DNA of 6,127 nt. It comes from JBBQRS01 sp038214535. GTDB taxonomy: Bacteria; Chloroflexota; Anaerolineae; CG2-30-64-16. The notes beneath the pieces were generated by a model. That model was not told the DNA's origin. It ran no database searches and saw nothing but the letters and a program-made list of their open reading frames with translations. Position 1 is the stretch's first letter, and every line of letters starts with the position of its first letter. The stretch is from positions 1-6,127 of the forward strand of contig JBBQRS010000183.1 of assembly GCA_038214535.1 (NCBI GenBank), written 5' to 3'. Positions 1 to 5,451 of this stretch are shown one piece after another. The position numbers and the translations under genes are program-made.

Positions 1-672
1 GATACCGGCAATGGGCAGGAGATGGCCCTCGACGTGTTGCGACTGATCCGAACGGAGGATGACAGTGAGACCGTGGTCGCGCGCCAGGTGCAGTATTGCG
101 GCGGGCTGGGCGCGTTCGGATTAGGCGGGCTGTTCTGGTCGTCGGAGGGACGCTACTTCTACTATACGACCGCGCGCGAAGGCCAACCCGATGGCGGCTG
201 CCGCCCGTGGGTTCCGCCCATCGCGCGCGTGGATATGGAGAACCCGCGCATCACGGCTGAGTTGGCCGAGGCGGTGCGCTCGCCGGACGGCGCGAAACTC
301 GCCGGGTGGCAGGCAGCGCAGGGCGATGAGGGCGGCCGCGAGTTGGTGGTGTGGGACGTGGACGGCGCCGAAGTTCTGCGCGCCGCGCCCGCCAGCATCG
401 AGGGCGTGCCCGGCCCGGTGATCTGGTCGGCGGATGGGACGCGGCTGGTCTATCCCGTGTCGGCGGAGGTCTGCCCGCCGGTTTACACGCAGTTGATCGG
501 CGTGTCCCTGCCCGACGGCCAACCCGAGATGCTGCTGGAGCCGGGCCGCGCGGTCTTGCCCGGCTTTGTCTGGTTGGCCTGGGATGGGCCGGATGCGCTG
601 GTTCTGGAGGACGAGGCCGGTGCGCCCTTCCGTCTCGACCTGGCGACGGGCACGCTCGCGCCCGCGCGATAA
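1..672 (+). CDS. Beta-propeller (TolB/WD40-like) protein, 3' end
   Basis: The frame is open from the first base, so only the last 223 residues are seen and the start lies upstream. The fragment contains repeated blade motifs of the form W/R-S-x-D/E-G-x-x-x-x-Y/W: FWSSEGRYFYY, VRSPDGAKLAGW and IWSADGTRLVY. A final strand pattern, FRLDLATGTLAP, resembles the closing blade. Such repeats are typical of TolB-like or PD40/WD40-like beta-propellers that bind proteins or ligands. No catalytic motif is visible in this part, so the specific role cannot be given. The methionine at position 22 is an internal codon; nothing shows it to be a start. A hairpin follows the TAA at 670-672. The fold is well supported; the function is unknown. 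Confidence 0.72.
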   Translation, partial: DTGNGQEMALDVLRLIRTEDDSETVVARQVQYCGGLGAFGLGGLFWSSEGRYFYYTTAREGQPDGGCRPWVPPIARVDMENPRITAELAEAVRSPDGAKLAGWQAAQGDEGGRELVVWDVDGAEVLRAAPASIEGVPGPVIWSADGTRLVYPVSAEVCPPVYTQLIGVSLPDGQPEMLLEPGRAVLPGFVWLAWDGPDALVLEDEAGAPFRLDLATGTLAPAR

Positions 673-688
673 TTGAGTTTCGACCATC

Positions 689-721
689 ACGTGCAACGCA
701 CCGGCTAGGTGCGTTGCACGT
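689..721. repeat. Perfect 14-bp inverted repeat between genes
   Basis: ACGTGCAACGCACC (689-702) and its exact complement GGTGCGTTGCACGT (708-721) flank a 5-nt loop. There is no T-run on either side, so a rho-independent terminator is unlikely. It ends only 18 nt before the ATG at 740 and may therefore limit ribosome access to the esterase mRNA, or end the upstream mRNA by blocking exonucleases. The symmetry and intergenic position also fit a dispersed REP-like element. Confidence 0.75.
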
Positions 722-739
722 AGCGTAGAAACAAATCAT

Positions 740-1594
740 ATGCCCATTGCCACTGAGATCATCGCCATTTCCGAGGACACCGACGCGCTAGTGCGCCACG
801 CGGATTTCCCCTCGCATTACGTCGCGTCGCGCCACGTGGACATCTGGCTGCCGCCTGGTTACGGCCTCGACCCGGCGACCCGCTACCCGGTGGTTTACAT
901 GCACGATGGGCAAAACCTGTTTGACCCGGCGATTGCCTATAGCGGCGTGCCCTGGGATGTGGATGCCGCCGTCAAGGTGCTGATGCGCACAACCGGCATG
1001 GCAGGGGTCATCGTCGTTGGCGCGTGGAACAGCCCGGCGCGCCGCCGTGAGTACATGCCGCTGAACGGCTTTGCCGCCATGCATCGCGCCCGGCGCGCCC
1101 GCTTTGTCGTGGCCCACGGCGGCCCGCCCACCTCCGACACTTATCTGCGCTTCATGGTCGAGGAGTTGAAGCCGTTTGTGGATACGCACTATCGCACGCG
1201 ACCCGATGCGGAAAACACCGTTGTGATGGGATCGAGCCTGAGCGGGCTACTTTCGCTCTATGCACTGGAGGCGTATCCGCATGTGTTCGGCGGCGCGGGG
1301 TGCGTCTCGACGCACTGGCCGGGGGGCGGCAATCGGCTGGTAGACGCGATGGGGCGCGCGTTGCCGCGGGCGGGGCGGCACCGGCTCTATTTCGATTTCG
1401 GCACGGAGACCATTGATGCGCCCTATGAGCCGTATCAACGCCGGTTCGACGGCTACGTGCGGGCGGCAGGCTACACGCCCGGTCGTGACTGGCTGACGCT
1501 GAAGTTCGAGGGCGCCGAGCACTCTGAACGGTCATGGCGCGAGCGGGTCTACCTGCCGTTGAGGTTTTTGCTGAACCGTGACGGACAGGATTGA
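740..1594 (+). CDS. Esterase, alpha/beta-hydrolase (Fes/IroE, esterase-D type)
   Basis: A 284-residue protein matching the PF00756 esterase family, which holds enterochelin esterase-like and other serine hydrolases. The core begins with a strand carrying WLPPGYGLDPATRYPVVYMHDGQNLF (split here as WLPPGYG, residues 36-42, and YPVVYMHDGQNLF, 49-61), which forms the oxyanion region typical of this family. The nucleophile elbow is VVMGSSLSGLLSLYA (161-175), with Ser166 the likely nucleophile. The usual G-x-S-x-G reads GSSLS here, with Gly169 one place later. His261 in EGAEHSERSW is the likely catalytic histidine, and Asp219 in LYFDFGTE may complete the triad. No signal peptide is seen, so it is probably cytoplasmic. 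The start is chosen by homology-like layout, because no clear Shine-Dalgarno precedes it; the hairpin at 689-721 sits just upstream. The final codons and the stop fall in a short tandem repeat. The substrate is unknown. Confidence 0.85.
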   Translation: MPIATEIIAISEDTDALVRHADFPSHYVASRHVDIWLPPGYGLDPATRYPVVYMHDGQNLFDPAIAYSGVPWDVDAAVKVLMRTTGMAGVIVVGAWNSPARRREYMPLNGFAAMHRARRARFVVAHGGPPTSDTYLRFMVEELKPFVDTHYRTRPDAENTVVMGSSLSGLLSLYALEAYPHVFGGAGCVSTHWPGGGNRLVDAMGRALPRAGRHRLYFDFGTETIDAPYEPYQRRFDGYVRAAGYTPGRDWLTLKFEGAEHSERSWRERVYLPLRFLLNRDGQD

Positions 1595-1640
1595 CAGGAT
1601 GAACAGGATGAGAAAACGTTGGTATCCTGCTAATCCTGTC
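1584..1640. repeat. 9-bp tandem repeat with inverted partner (GACAGGAT element)
   Basis: Three head-to-tail 9-bp units, GACAGGATT, GACAGGATG and AACAGGATG, occupy 1584-1610. An opposite-strand copy, ATCCTGCTAATCCTGTC, lies at 1624-1640. The left 17 nt (1584-1600) and this right arm are complementary apart from 2 positions, so the transcript can fold into a hairpin. Short acaggat-type repeats of this form recur in intergenic DNA of many bacteria. Here the first unit supplies the end and stop codon (1592-1594) of the esterase, so the element appears to abut or invade the gene end. Confidence 0.7.
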
Positions 1641-1649
1641 GGTTGCCGG

Positions 1650-1706
1650 CGCATCTGAGGATGGGCACTCCGCGGGGTGGAGGCAGAGTGCGCATCCTCA
1701 GATGCG
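1650..1706. repeat. Long imperfect inverted repeat, CGCATCTGAGGATG family
   Basis: The left arm at 1650-1670 and the right arm at 1686-1706 are 21 nt each and complementary except for one position, around a 15-nt G-rich loop. No T-run follows. The core CGCATCTGAGGATG occurs again at 5919-5932, so this is a member of a dispersed family and not just a local structure. It lies in the gap between the esterase and the DUF1349 gene and would form a strong hairpin in any read-through mRNA. Confidence 0.8.
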
Positions 1707-1737
1707 CCTCCCGCGAGTCATTATTTGCCAGTTACAC

Positions 1738-1742
1738 AGGAG
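1738..1742 (+). promoter_or_regulatory. Ribosome binding site deciding the DUF1349 start
   Basis: AGGAG lies 8 nt before the ATG at 1751. An in-frame upstream extension to 1643 would run through the inverted repeat at 1650-1706 and has no family resemblance, so this site fixes the start at 1751. Confidence 0.85.
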
Positions 1743-1750
1743 ACATCAAG

Positions 1751-2287
1751 ATGCAATGGTTGAATGAGCCGCGACAGTGGCAGGCCGATGGGCAGAATTA
1801 CCAGATCACTACCGATCCGCACACCGATTTCTGGTGCGTGACGCACTATGATTTCATCCGCGACAGCGGCCACTTCGGCTACGAAACGGTCGCAGGCGAT
1901 TTCGTGGCCGAGGTCAAGGTGACGGGCGCGTATCACGACCTGTATGATCAGGCGGGGCTGATGGTGCGCGTGGACGACCGCAACTGGTTGAAGTGCGGCA
2001 TCGAATATGTGGGCGGCGTGCAGCAGGCCAGCGCCGTGGCAACGCGCGACTTCTCCGACTGGTCGGTGACACCTTTAACCGACAACCCCACGAGCATTTG
2101 GCTACGGTTGACGCGACGCGGTGACTATGTGGAGGTGCAGCTCTCAACGGATGGTGACACATTCACCATGCTACGGTTAGCCTATCTCGTGCCCTCCGTT
2201 GAAACGATGGTCGGCCCCATGTGCTGCTCGCCCGACGGGGAGGGTTTTTCTGTCGCTTTTGAGGGGTTCCGCGTGACGCCGCTCTGA
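1751..2287 (+). CDS. DUF1349 concanavalin-like domain protein
   Basis: A 178-residue single-domain protein with the hallmarks of the DUF1349 family (related to yeast Ree1, 'regulation of enolase'), which adopts a concanavalin/lectin-glucanase beta-sandwich. Visible signatures are DQAGLMVRVDDRNWLKCGIEY (central strands, about residues 66-86), WLRLTRRGDYVEVQLSTDG (117-135) and VGPMCCSPDGEGFSVAF (154-170). The length is about that of stand-alone family members, so the gene looks intact. There is no signal peptide. Its biochemical role is not established for the family; carbohydrate binding is suggested by the fold only. It begins after two hairpin repeats, has its own strong ribosome binding site, and is followed by about 90 bp before the next promoter, so it may be transcribed alone or with the esterase. 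Confidence 0.88.
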   Translation: MQWLNEPRQWQADGQNYQITTDPHTDFWCVTHYDFIRDSGHFGYETVAGDFVAEVKVTGAYHDLYDQAGLMVRVDDRNWLKCGIEYVGGVQQASAVATRDFSDWSVTPLTDNPTSIWLRLTRRGDYVEVQLSTDGDTFTMLRLAYLVPSVETMVGPMCCSPDGEGFSVAFEGFRVTPL

Positions 2288-2377
2288 CGCATCCGCCATG
2301 CCGGGCGCTTCTGCAAAGAGGTTGGCTTTGCGGGGGTTGCATTGCGAATTGACTGCACTTTTTGGCACATTTAACTA

Positions 2378-2406
2378 TTGACAACGAACGTAAACGGGTG
2401 CATAAT
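2378..2406 (+). promoter_or_regulatory. Sigma-70 type promoter for the small secreted protein
   Basis: TTGACA (2378-2383, full consensus) and CATAAT (2401-2406, 5 of 6) are separated by exactly 17 nt. Transcription should begin near 2413, leaving a leader of about 130 nt before the ATG at 2542. I recognise no riboswitch class in that leader. It has an extra AAGGAGG at 2452-2458 that is not followed by a suitably spaced start codon. Confidence 0.82.
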
Positions 2407-2529
2407 ACTTTTGACGCTGGTGTCTCAGCTTACGGTCATGGTTTCCGGCGCAAGGAGGCGAGCTTTACCAATAATAACCTGTGTTTTTCCACTCCGGCCG
2501 CTTCGTAACATCATTCTCTTTATTCCCTC

Positions 2530-2535
2530 AGGAGG
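2530..2535 (+). promoter_or_regulatory. Consensus ribosome binding site
   Basis: AGGAGG lies 6 nt before the ATG at 2542. With the near-consensus promoter and the strong terminator it points to high expression of the small secreted protein. Confidence 0.85.
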
Positions 2536-2541
2536 AATACC

Positions 2542-3015
2542 ATGCATCTCAACAAGCGTCTCATCTCTCTTTCGCTACTGGTATTGATTCTGCTCACCGT
2601 CACAGCGATCCCCGCGTTGGCTGATAGCACAACGATCTATGTCTACTGCGCGAACGGCGGCGCCGGCGAACTGGTGACGGTTGACTTCACGGCTGATAGC
2701 GCCTACAAAGTGGTCGTGGACCAGAAGACCGGCATTGAGTATGGCCGCACCCTCTTCACCCGCCGCATGGCGACGGGCGCGGGCGCAGACACGCAAAATA
2801 TGTACTACGGCGGCGGGTCTTTCGTCTCGAAGACGTTCCTCACCGCAGGGCCGTGGGGCCCGGCGGGTACCGTTGCTTTCGTCCAGGATACCTGGAAACT
2901 CGAGAGCAGCGAAGTCGTCGCTACGGTCAGCTACACGTACATGATGGATCAGAACGGCATAGTCAGGGTGGATGCTTCTGACTGGGTTTGCACGCCGAAG
3001 GAAATGCTGCCCTAA
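2542..3015 (+). CDS. Small secreted protein of unknown family
   Basis: A 157-residue protein that I do not recognise. Residues 1-27 form a clear Sec signal peptide: a basic start (HLNKR), a hydrophobic core (LISLSLLVLILLTVTAI) and an AxA-type site, ALA at 25-27, before Asp28. The mature part is about 130 residues and looks beta-rich, with alternating hydrophobic and polar stretches such as TIYVYCANGG, ELVTVDFTA, VVATVSYTYM and GIVRVDASDW. It has exactly two cysteines, Cys36 near the mature N-terminus and Cys150 near the C-terminus, which could form a disulphide closing the domain. There is no lipobox, anchor or catalytic motif. The gene is a monocistronic unit with a near-consensus promoter, a consensus ribosome binding site and a strong terminator, which suggests an abundant exported product. 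Confidence 0.85.
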   Translation: MHLNKRLISLSLLVLILLTVTAIPALADSTTIYVYCANGGAGELVTVDFTADSAYKVVVDQKTGIEYGRTLFTRRMATGAGADTQNMYYGGGSFVSKTFLTAGPWGPAGTVAFVQDTWKLESSEVVATVSYTYMMDQNGIVRVDASDWVCTPKEMLP

Positions 3016-3035
3016 CGCGTTTCCTGGATTTGCTG

Positions 3036-3073
3036 ACAGGCCCAACCGGCGCGCCGGTTGGGCCTGTGTTTTT
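3036..3073 (+). terminator. Rho-independent terminator
   Basis: A fully palindromic 32-bp stretch (3036-3067; arms ACAGGCCCAACCGGCG and its exact complement) is followed after one G by TTTTT (3069-3073). It starts 20 nt after the stop at 3013-3015 and closes the small secreted protein unit, isolating it from the operon downstream. Confidence 0.93.
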
Positions 3074-3101
3074 AATCCTCCTATGCTGCCATTCCCCATG
3101 A

Positions 3102-3119
3102 ATGTATTCGCGCATACAT
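3102..3119. promoter_or_regulatory. Operator-like palindrome upstream of the astacin operon
   Basis: ATGTATTCGCGCATACAT is symmetric at 16 of 18 positions (arms ATGTAT/ATACAT around a CGCG core). It covers the place where a -35 element would lie for the -10 at 3131-3136, and no recognisable -35 is present there. This arrangement fits binding by a dimeric regulator, either a repressor or an activator that replaces the -35. No regulator gene is in the window, so the binding protein is unknown. Confidence 0.45.
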
Positions 3120-3127
3120 ATCGAGTC

Positions 3128-3136
3128 TGGTACAAT
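3128..3136 (+). promoter_or_regulatory. Extended -10 promoter element of the astacin operon
   Basis: TGGTACAAT contains a TG-n extension followed by TACAAT (5 of 6 to TATAAT). The -35 position lacks a consensus, which is common for extended -10 promoters. Transcription would begin near 3143, about 50 nt before the GTG at 3193. Confidence 0.5.
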
Positions 3137-3181
3137 AATCAGGCCAGCGCAAATTTAATGTGATACAAGCATGGACGGTTT

Positions 3182-3186
3182 GGAGG
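3182..3186 (+). promoter_or_regulatory. Ribosome binding site deciding the astacin start
   Basis: GGAGG lies 6 nt before the GTG at 3193. An in-frame GTG at 3160 has no such site, and starting there would place GGAGG inside the coding region, so 3193 is preferred. Confidence 0.8.
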
Positions 3187-3192
3187 TTCTAC

Positions 3193-4482
3193 GTGGCGGA
3201 AAAGAGTAAGAACACCGCGGATCAGAGCGGCGGCGAGTTTCGGGCTGCGCCGGTTGCCGGGACGGCGCTCTATGATAGCGCAACCTTTGTCGGCAAGGCC
3301 ATCCAATATGCGGCAATTGACGGACTGGCCGTCTTCGAAGGCGATATCATCCTCGGAACTGTGGAGGAAGTTGAAGCGAGCGCCCGCCTGACGCCGGAGG
3401 GCGCGCTGGCATCTATCGGCATCACCGGGCAGCAGTTCTGCTGGCCGAATGCCACCATCCCCTATGTGATTGACGGCGGCTTGCCCAACCAGCAGCGCGT
3501 GACGGACGCCATCGCGCACTGGGAGGCGAACACCCGGATTCGATTCGTCCAGCGCACCAACCAGGCGGACTACGTGCAGTTTGTCGCGGGCAGCGGTTGC
3601 TCCTCAATGGTGGGCAAGCGCGGTGGTCGGCAGAACATCACTTTGGCCAGCGGTTGCACCACCGGTAACGCGATCCACGAAATCGGCCACTCCGTCGGCC
3701 TGTGGCACGAGCAGAGCCGCGAAGACCGCGACACCTTCATTCAGATAAACTGGGCCAACATTGACCCGGCCGCGCAGCACAACTTCAATCAGCACATCAC
3801 GGATGGCGACGACCTGGGGGCGTATGAGTATGGCTCCATCATGCATTACCCGCGCACGGCCTTCAGCATCAACGGCCAGGACACCATCATCCCGCGGCAA
3901 TCGATGCCGGCGGGCGTGACGATGGGTCAGCGCTCCGGCCTTTCTGCGGGCGACATCGCCGGCGTACACACGATGTATCCCGGCGGCACGGTGACGATCA
4001 AAGAGGTCGCTAAGGACCCGCTCACCGATCCGGTACACACCCGCAAGGAACTCATCAAGGATCCGATCCAGGACCCGGTGACGATCAAAGAGGTGCGCAA
4101 GGACCCGGTCAGCGATCCGACCGTCAAGGAACTGCGCAAGGACCCGATTCAGGACCCCGTGACCATCAAAGAAGCGCGCAAGGATCCGATTCAGGACACG
4201 TTCAAGGAAGTGGTGCGTGACCCAATCACCATCGCCGAGACGGTGGTGCATCCTGGGCCGGGGCCGGTGATTAATCCGGGGCGGTTTGGCGATGCGCAGC
4301 CCTTCGTGATGGGCGCGCCCAGTCGGGCCGGTGGGGCTGAGCAGGCGCTGGCCGAGGCCGCGGCGCAGGTGGAAGAGCTGGCCGCCGCGATGATCGAGCT
4401 GGAGCAGCAGCGGAGCCAACTCGTGGCGGCATACGTCGAAGCGGTGCAACTGCTCGACGCGCTGCAAAGCGGGCAGATGTAA
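3193..4482 (+). CDS. Astacin (M12A) metallopeptidase with KDP-repeat tail
   Basis: A 429-residue zinc endopeptidase. An N-terminal prosegment (about 1-80) contains FEGDI at 48-52, matching the astacin F-x-G-D motif whose Asp51 blocks the zinc in the latent enzyme. The catalytic domain (about 81-265) has the zinc signature HEIGHSVGLWHEQSREDRD starting at His162, with His162, His166 and His172 as ligands and Glu163 as the general base. SIMHY (215-219) is the Met-turn with Met217. GCSSMVG and SGCTTGN hold Cys136 and Cys155, as in bacterial members. Residues 267-349 are six degenerate KE-xx-KDP repeats. Then comes a Pro/Gly linker with PFVMG (370-374) and an Ala/Glu-rich probable coiled coil (about 382-426). 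No signal peptide is present, which is unusual for astacins. The stop abuts the ATP-grasp start, so translation is probably coupled. The tail may be the partner or substrate of that ligase; this is inference. Confidence 0.92.
   Translation: MAEKSKNTADQSGGEFRAAPVAGTALYDSATFVGKAIQYAAIDGLAVFEGDIILGTVEEVEASARLTPEGALASIGITGQQFCWPNATIPYVIDGGLPNQQRVTDAIAHWEANTRIRFVQRTNQADYVQFVAGSGCSSMVGKRGGRQNITLASGCTTGNAIHEIGHSVGLWHEQSREDRDTFIQINWANIDPAAQHNFNQHITDGDDLGAYEYGSIMHYPRTAFSINGQDTIIPRQSMPAGVTMGQRSGLSAGDIAGVHTMYPGGTVTIKEVAKDPLTDPVHTRKELIKDPIQDPVTIKEVRKDPVSDPTVKELRKDPIQDPVTIKEARKDPIQDTFKEVVRDPITIAETVVHPGPGPVINPGRFGDAQPFVMGAPSRAGGAEQALAEAAAQVEELAAAMIELEQQRSQLVAAYVEAVQLLDALQSGQM
3991..4239 (+). repeat. Six-unit KE-xx-KDP repeat region within the astacin gene
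   Basis: Protein repeats of 12-15 residues share the pattern (T)-x-K-E-x-x-K-D-P-x-x-D-P. They group as three two-unit blocks that start at 3991, 4078 and 4159 (87 and 81 bp apart). The first block starts GTGACGATCAAAGAGGT, the second is identical over these 17 bases, and the third diverges, so the array grew by duplication and then drifted with the KE and KDP residues kept. Each block begins with V-T-I-K-E. Thr, Ser, Lys, Asp and Glu dominate, as in the core regions of graspetides. Confidence 0.88.
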
Positions 4483-5451
4483 GTGATCCTCGTCGTCTCT
4501 TATCCCGACGAAGATCATACCCTCGAAGTGGTGAGCCGTCTGGAGCGGGCGGGGCGCGAGGTCGTGCAGATTGACCTCGCGGATTTCCCGACCCGTTCCG
4601 GGTTGACCATGTGTTGGGGCGACGGGCAGCCGCCGTCCTATCTGGTTGAGCATGAGGGCCGCACGGTAGACTTGCGCCGGGTGAACGTGGCCTGGTGGCG
4701 GCGCGTGCGGCCCTTCACGGTAGATGCTTCGATCACGTCGCCATCGTTACGAGCGTTTGCCCTGAGCGAGACGGGCCAGGCGGTGGGCGGGATGTTGGAC
4801 GCGCTGCCGTGCGCCTGGGTGAACCCGCGCCTGGCCGATGAGGCCGCGCACCACAAGCCGTATCAGTGGGAGGTCGCGCAACAAGTAGGGCTGCGAATCC
4901 CGCGTACATTGGTGACGAACCGGCCCGACGCCGCGCGCGCCTTCGTGGAGCAGATCGGCGTGGGGCACACGGTGTTCAAGGCGTTCATCGCCTCCATCGA
5001 GGCCTGGCGCGAGACGCGGCTGGTGGAAGCGGAGGACGTGGCGCGATTGGAACAGGTGCGTTACGCGCCGGTGATCTTCCAGGAGTACATCGAGGGCGTG
5101 GACCTGCGCATCACGGCGGTCGGCGATCAACTCTTCCCCTGCGAGATTGATGCGCGCAACACCTCCTATCCGATGGATATGCGGATGGTGGTGGGCGAGT
5201 CGGTCGTCGGGCAAGCCGAGCTGCCGCAAGACGTGCAGGATAAGCTGTTGGCCTTGCAGCGCCGGCTGGGGTTATACTACGGGGCGATTGACATGCGGCG
5301 CACGCCGGATGGTGAGTACATCTTTCTCGAAGTGAATCCCGCCGGGCAATGGCTCTTCACGGAGCGGTTGACCGGGATGCCGGTCAGCCAGGCGGTGGCC
5401 GACCTGCTGGCCGGGCTGGAGGATCACCCCGAGACGGGGAGGGTCGCGTGA
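4483..5451 (+). CDS. MvdD-like ATP-grasp peptide ligase (RimK-related)
   Basis: A 322-residue protein with the layout of the microviridin/graspetide ligases MvdC/MvdD. These use ATP to activate Asp or Glu side chains as acyl phosphates and join them to Ser/Thr hydroxyls or Lys amines. The start of the domain is ILVVSYPDEDHTLEVV, with the family's N-terminal strand and a VNVAWWRRVRP segment (67-77). Next come WVNPRLADEAAHHKPYQ with Lys125, VFKAF with Lys166 (nucleotide-binding lysines), the hinge FQEYIEGVDLRI (199-210), and the metal-binding GAIDMRR (Asp270) and FLEVNPAGQWLF (Glu283, Asn285). The key residues are all present, so it should be active. The GTG start follows the astacin TAA with no gap and with only a weak ribosome binding site, so re-initiation is likely. 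A role as an amino-acid ligase on a protein C-terminus, as for RimK, is the main alternative. No separate precursor peptide is visible in this window. Confidence 0.88.
   Translation: MILVVSYPDEDHTLEVVSRLERAGREVVQIDLADFPTRSGLTMCWGDGQPPSYLVEHEGRTVDLRRVNVAWWRRVRPFTVDASITSPSLRAFALSETGQAVGGMLDALPCAWVNPRLADEAAHHKPYQWEVAQQVGLRIPRTLVTNRPDAARAFVEQIGVGHTVFKAFIASIEAWRETRLVEAEDVARLEQVRYAPVIFQEYIEGVDLRITAVGDQLFPCEIDARNTSYPMDMRMVVGESVVGQAELPQDVQDKLLALQRRLGLYYGAIDMRRTPDGEYIFLEVNPAGQWLFTERLTGMPVSQAVADLLAGLEDHPETGRVA

Noticed and set aside
1643..1750. N-terminal extension of the DUF1349 protein from an ATG at 1643
   Set aside because: It would translate straight through the 1650-1706 inverted repeat, has no DUF1349 similarity, and a strong ribosome binding site marks the ATG at 1751.
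2313..2331. GCAAAG/CTTTGC hairpin as a terminator after the DUF1349 gene
   Set aside because: It has only a 6-bp stem and no T-run; not convincing.
2378..2587. 69-codon plus-strand ORF in the leader of the small secreted protein gene
   Set aside because: It begins inside the -35 element, overlaps the start of the secreted protein in another frame, and has no ribosome binding site before its ATG at 2438.
2575..3135. 186-codon minus-strand ORF opposite the small secreted protein
   Set aside because: It runs through the terminator and the promoter region of the next operon and shows no family pattern.
3160..3192. GTG start of the astacin gene at 3160
   Set aside because: No ribosome binding site precedes it, while GGAGG is ideally spaced before the GTG at 3193.
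3604..4653. 349-codon minus-strand ORF opposite the astacin gene
   Set aside because: It is antisense to the clearly conserved zinc site and repeat tail; its length follows from GC-rich codon bias. Its composition (Arg/His-rich) is that of a shadow frame.
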